From the NCBI GenBank assembly GCA_965365445.1, contig CBDUBS010000138.1:1-9788 (forward strand): DNA of 9,788 bases. Direction: 5' to 3'. The stretch comes from CBDUBS01 sp965365445 (GTDB taxonomy: Bacteria > Bacteroidota > Rhodothermia > Rhodothermales > DASSAV01). Numbering within the stretch: the first letter of the stretch is position 1; every line of letters begins with the position of its first letter. The translations under genes and the position numbers were made by a program. Under the pieces are notes generated by a model, which saw nothing but the letters and a program-made list of their open reading frames with translations, made no database searches and was not told the DNA's origin. Positions 1 to 5,503 of the stretch are shown here, piece after piece.

Positions 1-841
1 CCGCCGTAACGCCCATCAACCTTCGCAGGCGGTTCACGATGGTCCGCAGGCGGGTGTACACGTATTTATGGCTTTCGAGATGCATGATGTCGGCAATCTG
101 AATGGCCGTAAGACCCTGCTCGAAACGCAACATCACCATCATGCGGTCTTCGGAATCGAGCTTCGCGAGGGCTTCGTTGAGCCGCTCCAGGGTTTCCCGG
201 TTCTTGAGGGCTTCCTCCATCTCCGAATTGTCGTCAACGGCCTGATAGCCGTCCTCAGCCAGTTCGTTGATGGAAAGCAACGGCCTGTTCGAATTCAGGG
301 CGGCCAACAGCAGCCAGCGTTTCTTGACACTCAGGAGTTCGTTGATCCGCTCTACGGCTGCAACGACGTCCAGCGGCGTGCAGGGAACGCTGTGCTTGCC
401 GGAGACGACTTCCGCGATGTCTTCGTGAGGCAGGCGTTCCTGATAGTAATACCGGAATACGAGTTGTTCCCGTCGGTCGAGTCGAGAAACGACCGATCGC
501 GGCATAGAGGTAGCTTTTTTCCGGCGAAACCGATCCCGGCAGGCATTGGCCACGACGACGCTAAGCCAGGGCGTAAGTTCGCTGTCGGTTCGGAAGCGGC
601 GGAGGGCCTGGTAATCGTTGGCGCGCAGCTTTTCGCAAACGGAAGTATACACTTCCATGATTTCGTCGGCGTCGTGCATGAAACGCCGAATCATGCGCAG
701 CAGCACCGGGGAGAACTTTTCAAGGAGTTCCGAATAGGCCCCCTCGGGGTCATACCGAAACCGCTCTACGAGGGCGGAATCGTTGAGCGATGTATTTTCG
801 CGAGCCGCCGAGGCCAGTTTCAATCGATTTCCCCACGACAT
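1..841 (-). CDS. Sigma-70 family (ECF-like) RNA polymerase sigma factor with two sigma-4-like modules, 3' end off the window
   Basis: Translating the minus strand from the ATG at 841-839 gives 280 residues with no stop before the left edge, so the C-terminus is missing. Residues about 21-110 look like sigma region 2: an acidic-aromatic helix (YDPEGAYSELLEKFSP), a DADEIMEVYTSVCEKL stretch, and PWLSVVVANACRDRFRRKK as the region 2.3/2.4-like basic helix. Residues about 117-175 match sigma region 4 (LDRREQLVFRYYYQERL then HEDIAEVV). A second sigma-4-like module follows at about 218-276 (LAKLDSEDRMMVMLRF, then TAIQIADIMHL and a basic recognition helix). Sigma factors direct RNA polymerase to particular promoters; the regulon cannot be read here. 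No anti-sigma gene is visible in the window, although one could lie beyond the edge. The start is uncertain: an in-frame ATG at 919 would add 26 residues, but it overlaps a palindrome and precedes the recognisable domain. Neither start has a clear ribosome binding site. Confidence 0.85.
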   Translation of the reverse strand, partial: MSWGNRLKLASAARENTSLNDSALVERFRYDPEGAYSELLEKFSPVLLRMIRRFMHDADEIMEVYTSVCEKLRANDYQALRRFRTDSELTPWLSVVVANACRDRFRRKKATSMPRSVVSRLDRREQLVFRYYYQERLPHEDIAEVVSGKHSVPCTPLDVVAAVERINELLSVKKRWLLLAALNSNRPLLSINELAEDGYQAVDDNSEMEEALKNRETLERLNEALAKLDSEDRMMVMLRFEQGLTAIQIADIMHLESHKYVYTRLRTIVNRLRRLMGVTA

Positions 842-874
842 ATCCGCACCGAGTTTACACCGGCCGCCGCTCTG

Positions 875-890
875 GTACGCATCTGCGTAC
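875..890. promoter_or_regulatory. Inverted repeat upstream of the sigma-factor gene (possible operator)
   Basis: GTACGCA-TC-TGCGTAC is a perfect inverted repeat with 7-bp arms and a 2-bp centre. It lies 34-49 bp upstream of the preferred sigma-factor start. The compact symmetry suits a dimeric DNA-binding protein more than a transcription terminator, because no T-run follows on either strand. If translation instead starts at 919, the repeat falls inside the coding region. The operator role is inference. Confidence 0.4.
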
Positions 891-910
891 TCCGGAGGCG
901 CCGGCCTGCA

Positions 911-924
911 AATGAACATTCATT
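911..924. promoter_or_regulatory. Short palindrome AATGAA-CA-TTCATT in the divergent intergenic region
   Basis: This is a perfect 6-bp inverted repeat around a 2-bp centre. Its centre is 35 bp from the centre of the 875-890 repeat. It lies between the sigma-factor gene and the tRNA promoter and overlaps the alternative ATG at 917-919. It could be a second operator half of a regulatory region, but short AT-rich palindromes also arise by chance. Confidence 0.25.
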
Positions 925-962
925 AAATCGGCGCGTTGGAGAAGGTCCGTAACGGCGCGGTA

Positions 963-991
963 TTGACGTAGCCGGCGGGTGGACCTATATT
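963..991 (+). promoter_or_regulatory. Sigma-70 type promoter of the tRNA-Arg gene
   Basis: A TTGACG -35 box (963-968) and a TATATT -10 box (986-991) are separated by exactly 17 bp. Initiation would be expected near position 998, leaving a 5' leader of only about five bases before the mature tRNA at 1003. This is the clearest promoter in the window. It shows that this genome uses ordinary housekeeping-type promoter elements for stable RNA. Confidence 0.8.
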
Positions 992-1002
992 TCATTTATG
1001 TC

Positions 1003-1079
1003 GCGCTAGTAGCTCAGTTGGATAGAGCGTTGGATTCCGGTTCCAAAGGCCGGGGGTTCGAATCCTCCCTAGCGCACCA
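1003..1079 (+). tRNA. tRNA-Arg (anticodon CCG)
   Basis: The full cloverleaf can be folded by eye. The acceptor stem is GCGCTAG/CTAGCGC, the D arm GCTC/GAGC and the anticodon stem TTGGA/TCCAA. The 7-base loop TTCCGGT places anticodon CCG at 1037-1039. The variable loop is 5 bases. The T arm is GGGGG/CCTCC around the invariant TTCGAAT. The discriminator base is A1076 and the CCA tail is encoded at 1077-1079. It decodes CGG arginine codons. It forms a single-gene transcription unit with its own promoter (963-991) and terminator (1086-1116). No attachment-site duplication of its 3' end was noticed elsewhere in the window. Confidence 0.97.
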
Positions 1080-1085
1080 CAGGAA

Positions 1086-1116
1086 GCCTCGGATCATTTG
1101 ATTCCGGGGCTTTTTT
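1086..1116 (+). terminator. Rho-independent terminator of tRNA-Arg
   Basis: GCCTCGGA (1086-1093) pairs with TCCGGGGC (1103-1110), with one T-G wobble. TCA/TGA extends the stem across a one-base bulge, closing a tiny loop. Six T residues (1111-1116) follow directly. It starts 7 bases after the tRNA CCA end. Confidence 0.88.
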
Positions 1117-1199
1117 GTTTCACGCTTTTCCTGAGCGACCATTTCGTCCTCTCCAAACCCGATTAAACGACGGCAGCTTGACGTATCTCCCAATCGTAT

Positions 1200-1212
1200 G
1201 CCGATTATCGGC
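1200..1212. repeat. Short inverted repeat GCCGA-TTA-TCGGC
   Basis: Perfect 5-bp arms surround a TTA loop in the non-coding stretch between the tRNA terminator and the 3' end of the 91-aa gene. No T-run follows it. Its function is unknown and the short arms make chance a real possibility. Nothing else was recognised in 1117-1301. Confidence 0.25.
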
Positions 1213-1301
1213 AACAGGTGCGGCGGCTTAATTGCGACAGTTAAATCCGGCTCGTCCGGTTATGGAGTTACCATATCGCCCTGCCCCGGCCCGGAATTAC
1301 C

Positions 1302-1577
1302 CTATACCTTCCGGTTTCGGGCCACCAGCCAGGAACCACCCGCCAGGAGAAACAAAGAAAAAGCCCACATCATGCCGACATACCCCACCCCGATGAAGGC
1401 ATAGTCGGCGGCGCTCGTTATGGCCGACATAGACGCCATGAAGAAAAACATCCCTATCGGCATCGCGAGGGTGCCGAGAAAAAGCGCCAGTCCGGGGAGG
1501 ACGCTCCGGAGCGATGCGGTATGCGTCCGGTGAAGCACTTCTTCTACTTCCTGGGGGGTGGTAAGCACGTTAGGCAT
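1302..1577 (-). CDS. Small membrane protein of unknown function, 91 aa
   Basis: This protein was not recognised. The first 25 or so residues are polar (PQEVEEVLHRTHTASLRS). Two hydrophobic segments follow, about 27-49 (LPGLALFLGTLAMPIGMFFF) and about 59-86 (ending FSLFLLAGGSWLVA), and the tail is short and basic (RNRKV). This predicts a two-helix hairpin in the cytoplasmic membrane, with both the acidic/polar N-terminus and the C-terminus probably cytoplasmic. The two-helix pattern with a coherent N-terminal region supports a real gene, even though it stands alone in a sparse region. There is no good Shine-Dalgarno sequence before the ATG. A perfect 9-bp inverted repeat (1613-1633) lies 36-56 bp upstream and may regulate it. 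The nearest gene upstream on the same strand is the 53-aa membrane-protein gene, 263 bp away. Confidence 0.65.
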   Translation of the reverse strand: MPNVLTTPQEVEEVLHRTHTASLRSVLPGLALFLGTLAMPIGMFFFMASMSAITSAADYAFIGVGYVGMMWAFSLFLLAGGSWLVARNRKV

Positions 1578-1612
1578 GGCGATGCAAGCGTCGAGATCTT
1601 CAGGGCTATCCC

Positions 1613-1633
1613 GGCTACATGATTCATGTAGCC
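1613..1633. promoter_or_regulatory. Perfect 9-bp inverted repeat upstream of the 91-aa gene
   Basis: GGCTACATG-ATT-CATGTAGCC is perfectly symmetrical around a 3-base centre. It ends 36 bp before the start codon of the downstream minus-strand gene. It lacks a T-run on either strand, so a terminator is unlikely. It could be an operator, or a stem-loop in the mRNA leader. No promoter could be assigned with confidence near it. The rest of 1634-1840 showed no gene. Confidence 0.45.
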
Positions 1634-1840
1634 TGTTCCGGTTATTCGCGCACCGTATCCAATAGCGTGCCTCTTTACAAACCCTGGCGCCAGAAAAGCA
1701 AAATATTGCCCTTTAAACGATCTGGAATGGCTAAATTAATTCATCCCGGAGCCGGCCGGGAAAAAGATTCCTGTGTAGAATCGTAAAACAGGTGCAATCC
1801 GCTTCTCCAGGCAGGGGCCATTTCGTAAACTTACATCCTC

Positions 1841-2002
1841 TCAGGACCACCAGCCGATCAGACGCCCGCCCATATACATCCCTACGGCCAGCGCTATCAA
1901 CATCACGGCGAGTTGCAGGTCGTTGAGTCGGAAGGCGGCGAAAACAGGCCGGGTGGATTTTCGGGACCTGCGAATCGTAAGGGGTTGCGGAGAGGAAGGC
2001 AT
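1841..2002 (-). CDS. Predicted 53-aa single-pass membrane protein, unknown function
   Basis: The minus strand reads ATG (2002-2000) to TGA (1843-1841) and encodes 53 residues. A strongly basic N-terminus (IRRSRKSTRPV) is followed by a polar turn (RLNDLQ). One hydrophobic helix runs from about residue 31 to 46 (LAVMLIALAVGMYMGG), and the protein ends RLIGWWS. The arrangement fits a type II, N-in membrane protein with an aromatic/Trp end at the far interface. The Gly-rich GMYMGGRLIG end faintly resembles small AtpZ/AtpI-type proteins, but that is only an impression and I do not assign it. It lies 108 bp downstream of the symporter gene on the same strand and could be co-transcribed with it. An imperfect inverted repeat at 2021-2042 precedes it. 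Its amino-acid pattern, rather than length, is the argument for coding. Confidence 0.5.
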   Translation of the reverse strand: MPSSPQPLTIRRSRKSTRPVFAAFRLNDLQLAVMLIALAVGMYMGGRLIGWWS

Positions 2003-2020
2003 GGCAGCCGCACGGTTAGC

Positions 2021-2042
2021 GTAAGGAACGTATGTTTCTTAC
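2021..2042. promoter_or_regulatory. Imperfect inverted repeat upstream of the 53-aa gene
   Basis: GTAAGGAAC-GTAT-GTTTCTTAC pairs over nine positions with a single G-T at the sixth. It lies 19-40 bp upstream of the 53-aa gene's start and about 70 bp after the symporter stop codon. It could be an operator, or a stem-loop in the symporter mRNA tail. No T-run supports a terminator. Confidence 0.35.
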
Positions 2043-2110
2043 ACGCATCGGAACGACCGAACGTAACAGTCGGGAAGGGTAAAACGCAGTGCCCTGAGCC
2101 TCTCCGGTGC

Positions 2111-3463
2111 TCAACCGGGCAGCGTGACCTCGTTCTCGGCCGCCGCCACCAGCATGGCGACCGTGGCGTCGCCTGTTACGTTGACCACCGTGCGGACCAT
2201 ATCGAGTATCCGATCGACGCCGAGGATGAGGGCGATGCCGGCGCTCGGAATGCCAACGGATTCGAGAATAATGACGAGCATGACGATCCCGGCGCCCGGT
2301 ACCGCGGCGGTTCCGATGGAAGCCAGCATGGCCGTCAGGACGATGGTAACCTGACCGGCGAGATCGAGGTTCATGGCGAATGCCTGTGCGATAAACACCG
2401 CGGCAACGGCCTGGTACAGCGCAGTGCCGTCCATGTTGATCGTCGCGCCGAGCGGCAGCACGAAGGAGGATATTTCTTCGGAGATGCCGAGGTTATTTTC
2501 GGCGCACTCCATCGTAACCGGCAGGGTGGCCCCGCTGGAGGAGGTAGAAAACGCGACGAGCTGCGCCGACGCCATCCCGACAAAAAACTGCTTCAAACCG
2601 ATCGGGGAAAAAAGCCGCAGCAGGGCCGGATAGGTAATCCCAAGGTGGAGCAGTAATCCAAAAACGACGGCGAGTGTATAGTACCCCAGCGCCCCCAGCA
2701 ACTCGAACAGTTCCGTAAGCCGCTCACCGGCGATGGAGGTGATCGTACCTGCCATGAGGGCGAAAACACCCAAGGGGGCGGTGTACATTATGAGTTCAAC
2801 GAGCCTGATGATCACATCGTTCAGCCCGTCGAAAAAGGCGTATACCGGACCGGCCTTCTCCGCCGGCACGAGCAGCAGGCCGATGCCCAACATAAGGGCT
2901 ACGAAAACCACCTGAAGCATGTTGCCGTTGTTCGATGCCGCACCGAAAACATTCTCCGGCACCATATCGACCAGCGGCTGCAGGGGGCCTCTTCGTTCGG
3001 CTTCCTCGGCTCGGAGACTGCTCGCGTCGGCTTCTTGACGGTAGGCTTCCTGCAACCGGCTCCGAACCTCCACCGGAATGATCTTTCCCGGCGCCAGCAC
3101 ATTCACGACGGTCAACCCGATCAGTAAGGCTACCAGGGTGGTCGCCAGGTAAATACCTATCGTCTTGCTCCCGATGCGGGATAGCTTGCGCAAATCCGAC
3201 AGCGACGCCACGCCGGTTATGAGCGACGCCAGGACGAGCGGCACGGCAATCAGTTTAAGGAGATTGAGAAAGATCGTACCGAATGGTACGACCCAGTCGG
3301 ATGTAGCCTCGGCCCATCCCATCCAGGCGGCGACCACGCCGTAAACGAGGCCCAGCACGAGGCCCATGATGATTTGTACGTGGAGTTTCTTGTACCAGGG
3401 CATAGCTAGAGGTTCGGAGGCGAGGGGCTCTCCCCAAGGTAAGCCTGCCCTGATTGAGTTCAT
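2111..3463 (-). CDS. Glutamate/aspartate:cation symporter, DAACS family
   Basis: This is a multi-helix secondary transporter that imports acidic amino acids (or related dicarboxylates) across the cytoplasmic membrane using Na+ or H+. Family signatures are clear: the hairpin-1 serine motif STSSSGATLP (about 306-315), the NMDGT cation/substrate motif (343-347), and the helix-8 stretch D417...D421, R424, T425, N428, D432. By alignment from memory to the archaeal aspartate transporter GltPh, these correspond to D390, D394, R397, T398, N401 and D405. The retained arginine favours an acidic substrate over neutral amino acids. Length (450 aa) is slightly above usual because of a charged loop (about 131-160) between helices 3 and 4, and an N-terminal stretch. 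Met21 (MPWYKKLHVQII, start at 3403) is an alternative start that would match the usual family N-terminus better; neither start has a clear ribosome binding site. Its promoter should lie in the AT-rich region to the right. Confidence 0.93.
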   Translation of the reverse strand: MNSIRAGLPWGEPLASEPLAMPWYKKLHVQIIMGLVLGLVYGVVAAWMGWAEATSDWVVPFGTIFLNLLKLIAVPLVLASLITGVASLSDLRKLSRIGSKTIGIYLATTLVALLIGLTVVNVLAPGKIIPVEVRSRLQEAYRQEADASSLRAEEAERRGPLQPLVDMVPENVFGAASNNGNMLQVVFVALMLGIGLLLVPAEKAGPVYAFFDGLNDVIIRLVELIMYTAPLGVFALMAGTITSIAGERLTELFELLGALGYYTLAVVFGLLLHLGITYPALLRLFSPIGLKQFFVGMASAQLVAFSTSSSGATLPVTMECAENNLGISEEISSFVLPLGATINMDGTALYQAVAAVFIAQAFAMNLDLAGQVTIVLTAMLASIGTAAVPGAGIVMLVIILESVGIPSAGIALILGVDRILDMVRTVVNVTGDATVAMLVAAAENEVTLPG

Positions 3464-3679
3464 ACTCTGGCGAACGTTGGCGGCGTAGTTGGATGTTGGC
3501 TATTATTTTTATGTAATACTCATCATTTTATTAATATTTTTAGTCAATAATCTTATTTTACCTATTAATATTAATATATTTTCCTCACAACCGATAATCA
3601 TCCGGTCATACGGCATACCTATTTTCGGGACAGGCCGGCGTGATATTACCGCCCTGCTCGTCGTCATCGAGGTACTCTC
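3464..3679. promoter_or_regulatory. AT-rich divergent intergenic region between the symporter and the 80-aa gene
   Basis: About 100 bases (roughly 3500-3600) are extremely AT-rich, in sharp contrast to the surrounding sequence. They sit between two divergently transcribed units, as expected of a promoter region. It contains the 14-bp perfect palindrome TATTAATATTAATA (3563-3576). The 10-mer TATTAATATT occurs twice, at 3529-3538 and 3563-3572, exactly 34 bp apart. Candidate -35 hexamers (TTGACT on the minus strand at 3547-3542, TTGTGA on the minus strand at 3590-3585) have no convincing -10 partner at normal spacing, so no individual promoter is called. The repeats could bind a regulator or a DNA-bending protein. 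Confidence 0.6.
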
Positions 3680-3922
3680 GTGTCATTCAAACGGATCATT
3701 GCAATGGGAAACGGACTTCTGCCTGATGGCATGCTTTACCGCGCCTTATTCGAATACCGATACGCACTCCGGATTTTGCACAGCGCCGTACAGCCGGACT
3801 GGTACACCGGCCGGAAAAGGAGCATGGAGACCTTTCAGGACGTAGAGGGGCAAATGCATGAGATGATTCGCTCGCTGGAACAGGAACTGATGGCCCGGGG
3901 CCTGGATGTACCTCTGGCCTGA
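3680..3922 (+). CDS. Hypothetical protein, 80 aa (72 aa if the internal ATG is used)
   Basis: This protein was not recognised. It is soluble, with no signal peptide or membrane segment. It has an aromatic-rich first half (GMLYRALFEYRYALRIL, then QPDWYTGRKR) and a likely amphipathic helix near the end (EGQMHEMIRSLEQELMARGL). Codon choice resembles neighbouring genes in this frame, and the composition is balanced, unlike the overlapping frame that begins in the AT-rich region. The annotated start is GTG at 3680; ATG at 3704 (MGNGLLPDG) is equally possible and neither has a strong ribosome binding site. It lies 47 bp upstream of methylglyoxal synthase on the same strand, so the two are probably co-transcribed from the AT-rich region. 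A link with methylglyoxal metabolism is suggested only by position. Confidence 0.6.
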   Translation: MSFKRIIAMGNGLLPDGMLYRALFEYRYALRILHSAVQPDWYTGRKRSMETFQDVEGQMHEMIRSLEQELMARGLDVPLA

Positions 3923-3969
3923 CACACGTTACATGAGCAAAAAGCTACCGGCCGCTGCGCGTCCGGAGC

Positions 3970-4488
3970 GTGAAAAAATATATGGGACAGGTTGCCATCT
4001 CGATGCCGCAGACGAAGCGCATAGCACTCGTCGCGCACGACCATAAAAAACGCGATCTGCTGGAATGGGCGAAATACAATCGGGACGCCCTGGCCCGGCA
4101 TGATATTTACGCTACGGGAACGACAGGCCGGGTGCTCGAGGAAGAACTCGGATTCCCCATACACAAGCTCCAGAGCGGGCCGCTCGGCGGGGACCAGCAG
4201 ATCGGCGCGCGCATTTCCAACGAGGAGATCGATGCGCTGGTGTTTTTCTGGGATCCACTGCAACCGGCTCCTCACGACCCGGACGTAAAGGCGCTCCTGC
4301 GCATTGCGGTCGTGTGGAATATCCCTATTGCGTGCAACCGCGCCTCGGCCGACTTCATTTTTTCGTCGCCGCTGATGAGCGATCCGTACTCGCGCAGGCT
4401 GCCTTCGTACGATACGTACGTAGACCGGCCGATCGATACGTCGTTCAGGGAACCGGTTTCGCTATCCGACGATCTGCTGCTGAAATAG
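3970..4488 (+). CDS. mgsA: Methylglyoxal synthase
   Basis: This cytoplasmic enzyme converts dihydroxyacetone phosphate to methylglyoxal and phosphate, a bypass of lower glycolysis used when phosphate is short or sugar phosphates build up. The sequence follows E. coli MgsA closely: RIALVAHDHKK near the start, YATGTTG (phosphate-binding loop, 47-53), SGPLGGDQQ with catalytic Asp75 (E. coli Asp71), and FFWDPL...PHDPDVKALLR with Asp95, His102 and Asp105 (E. coli Asp91, His98, Asp101). WNIPIACN and ADFIFSSP follow. At 172 aa it is longer than E. coli's 152 aa, with a C-terminal extension of about 18 residues. The start is uncertain: GTG at 3970, ATG at 3982 and ATG at 4003 (MPQTKRIALVAHDH) are all in frame. 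A GGAG at 3964-3967 is too close to the GTG, which argues mildly for 3982. The gene converges on the envelope operon with a 9-bp gap. Confidence 0.96.
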   Translation: MKKYMGQVAISMPQTKRIALVAHDHKKRDLLEWAKYNRDALARHDIYATGTTGRVLEEELGFPIHKLQSGPLGGDQQIGARISNEEIDALVFFWDPLQPAPHDPDVKALLRIAVVWNIPIACNRASADFIFSSPLMSDPYSRRLPSYDTYVDRPIDTSFREPVSLSDDLLLK

Positions 4489-4497
4489 CCCCGGGGT

Positions 4498-5472
4498 TCA
4501 GAAGGCTACCCCGACGGACAGTACGGGCTCGACCCGGCCATGAGGGCCCACATTCAGCCCCACGTTGGTTCTCAGCCGGTCGTTGTGGAGCTTGGCCGTT
4601 ACCGCCGCATCGACGGCCGAGACGAGGTGGTTGACGATGATGAGGGCCGATACACGGGACGCCCGGCGAAGCAGGTCGTTGGCATGGGCATGGTCGCGGG
4701 CGTAATCCCGAAAGCGTCCCTGTACGTTCGGCTTTGAGCCCCCGGGCCCGGTTCGTTCCGGATCGATTACGGCATCGATGTACGATCCGTCTGCCGTTTT
4801 CCAGTTGGGATAGTCCTCCCACCCGGGGGCAAACTGAAAGTATTTCCCGATCAGCTCGTAGTACTGTTGCTCTCCGAAGTAGGGGAGTTTATGCGAAAAG
4901 GCTGCGCCTGTCTCCGGGTGGTAGATGCGCGCCTCCACGGCGCGGATGTCGTTGAAAAACGCCCTCACCCGCTGCACGTCCGAGTATGCCCAGGTTTCCG
5001 GGTGGCTCCAGTCTATATCCGCAGGAATTTCAAACGTAGCCGGGGCCGCGTTCGGAAGCCAGTCGGCGTAGTCCTGGACCCATTCGGCGTAACGCCGGGG
5101 GCTCCAGTGGGCATGGGCGTACGCTTTGTAGGCGTCCTCGGCGTCGAGTCCATCGTTGTTGGACTGGATGTACGTCGTGATGACGAGGGCTTCGAGCGCC
5201 AGCGAAGCCGCCGCCTTGATCCAGGTCCGGTTGTATGCCTGTCCGGCGCCGGGCGCCACGGCGGAGAAAAAGAACGCCAGCGGGATGCTCCGGGAACGGG
5301 CGGCAGGGGTTGCGCCGGGGTGAGCGAAAGGCGAACCGTGCAGTAGCAGGGTACGCACCTCCGATGCGGCGGTGCGGGTAGAATCGGACGCCCCGGCCGA
5401 GGGAACCCGGAGGAGCGCCGGTAAAAGCAACCAGAGAACGATACAAAGACGATATAATCCGGATCGGGTCAT
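4498..5472 (-). CDS. Exported DUF5683-like envelope protein, 324 aa
   Basis: The N-terminus is a Sec-type signal sequence (YRLCIVLWLLLPALLRVPSAGAS) with probable cleavage near residue 28; no lipobox is apparent. Residues 62-102 form a hydrophobic pair of segments with an intervening PGAGQAYNRTWIKAA motif, which resembles the PGxGQxYNrxWWKA signature of DUF5683 proteins of Bacteroidota and relatives. The middle (about 105-270) is polar, aromatic and Trp-rich (HWSPRRYAEWVQDYADWLP, then KYFQFAPGWEDYPNW). A helical segment, ALIIVNHLVSAVDAAVTAKLHN (275-297), is followed by a short beta-prone C-terminus ending in Phe. DUF5683 proteins are uncharacterised envelope proteins; the family call is from memory. 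It is the last gene of the three-gene operon, 31 bp after the thioredoxin gene. Its role is unknown; the context suggests outer-envelope assembly or maintenance. Confidence 0.78.
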   Translation of the reverse strand: MTRSGLYRLCIVLWLLLPALLRVPSAGASDSTRTAASEVRTLLLHGSPFAHPGATPAARSRSIPLAFFFSAVAPGAGQAYNRTWIKAAASLALEALVITTYIQSNNDGLDAEDAYKAYAHAHWSPRRYAEWVQDYADWLPNAAPATFEIPADIDWSHPETWAYSDVQRVRAFFNDIRAVEARIYHPETGAAFSHKLPYFGEQQYYELIGKYFQFAPGWEDYPNWKTADGSYIDAVIDPERTGPGGSKPNVQGRFRDYARDHAHANDLLRRASRVSALIIVNHLVSAVDAAVTAKLHNDRLRTNVGLNVGPHGRVEPVLSVGVAF

Positions 5473-5503
5473 CCTGTCAGGGCAAAATAGGGTGGGGAAA
5501 CAC

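Noticed and set aside
68..952. 294-aa open frame on the plus strand
   Set aside because: It lies opposite the sigma-factor gene, shows no recognisable domain, and has the odd composition expected of an antisense shadow in GC-rich DNA.
1014..1214. 66-aa minus-strand frame ending CAREDSNPRPLEPESNALSN
   Set aside because: This is the common false protein produced by reading a tRNA gene backwards. It spans the tRNA and its terminator.
1684..1693. Palindrome CTGGCGCCAG
   Set aside because: A 10-bp palindrome in GC-rich DNA is expected by chance, and it has no positional relation to a gene start.
1745..1765. CCCGG-AGCCGG-CCGGG hairpin followed by AAAAA
   Set aside because: The loop is GC-rich and the stem has only 5 bp. 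The A-run is on the wrong side for a plus-strand terminator, and on the minus strand the T-run precedes the hairpin.
2065..2110. Possible terminator after the symporter (TGAGC/GCTCA stem, TTTT further on)
   Set aside because: The stem is only 5 bp and the T-run is separated from it by more than ten bases.
1913..2656. 247-aa plus-strand frame
   Set aside because: It is antisense to the symporter gene and the 53-aa gene, and has a low-complexity, His/Arg/Gly-rich composition without domains.
3542..3547. TTGACT on the minus strand as a -35 box for the symporter
   Set aside because: At 16-18 bp spacing the -10 position reads GATGAG or similar, so no promoter can be supported there.
3489..3845. 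118-aa plus-strand frame starting with a hydrophobic stretch
   Set aside because: The apparent membrane helix is a by-product of the AT-rich DNA. The rest overlaps the 80-aa gene in another frame and loses coding character.
3932..4042. Small frame MSKKLPAAARPEREK... between the 80-aa gene and mgsA
   Set aside because: It runs into mgsA in a different frame and stops after about 36 codons. mgsA is certain, so this is most likely chance.
4867..5346. 159-aa plus-strand frame opposite the DUF5683-like gene
   Set aside because: Antisense shadow: Arg/Gly/Val-rich, no domain, and the minus-strand frame has a signal peptide and a family motif.
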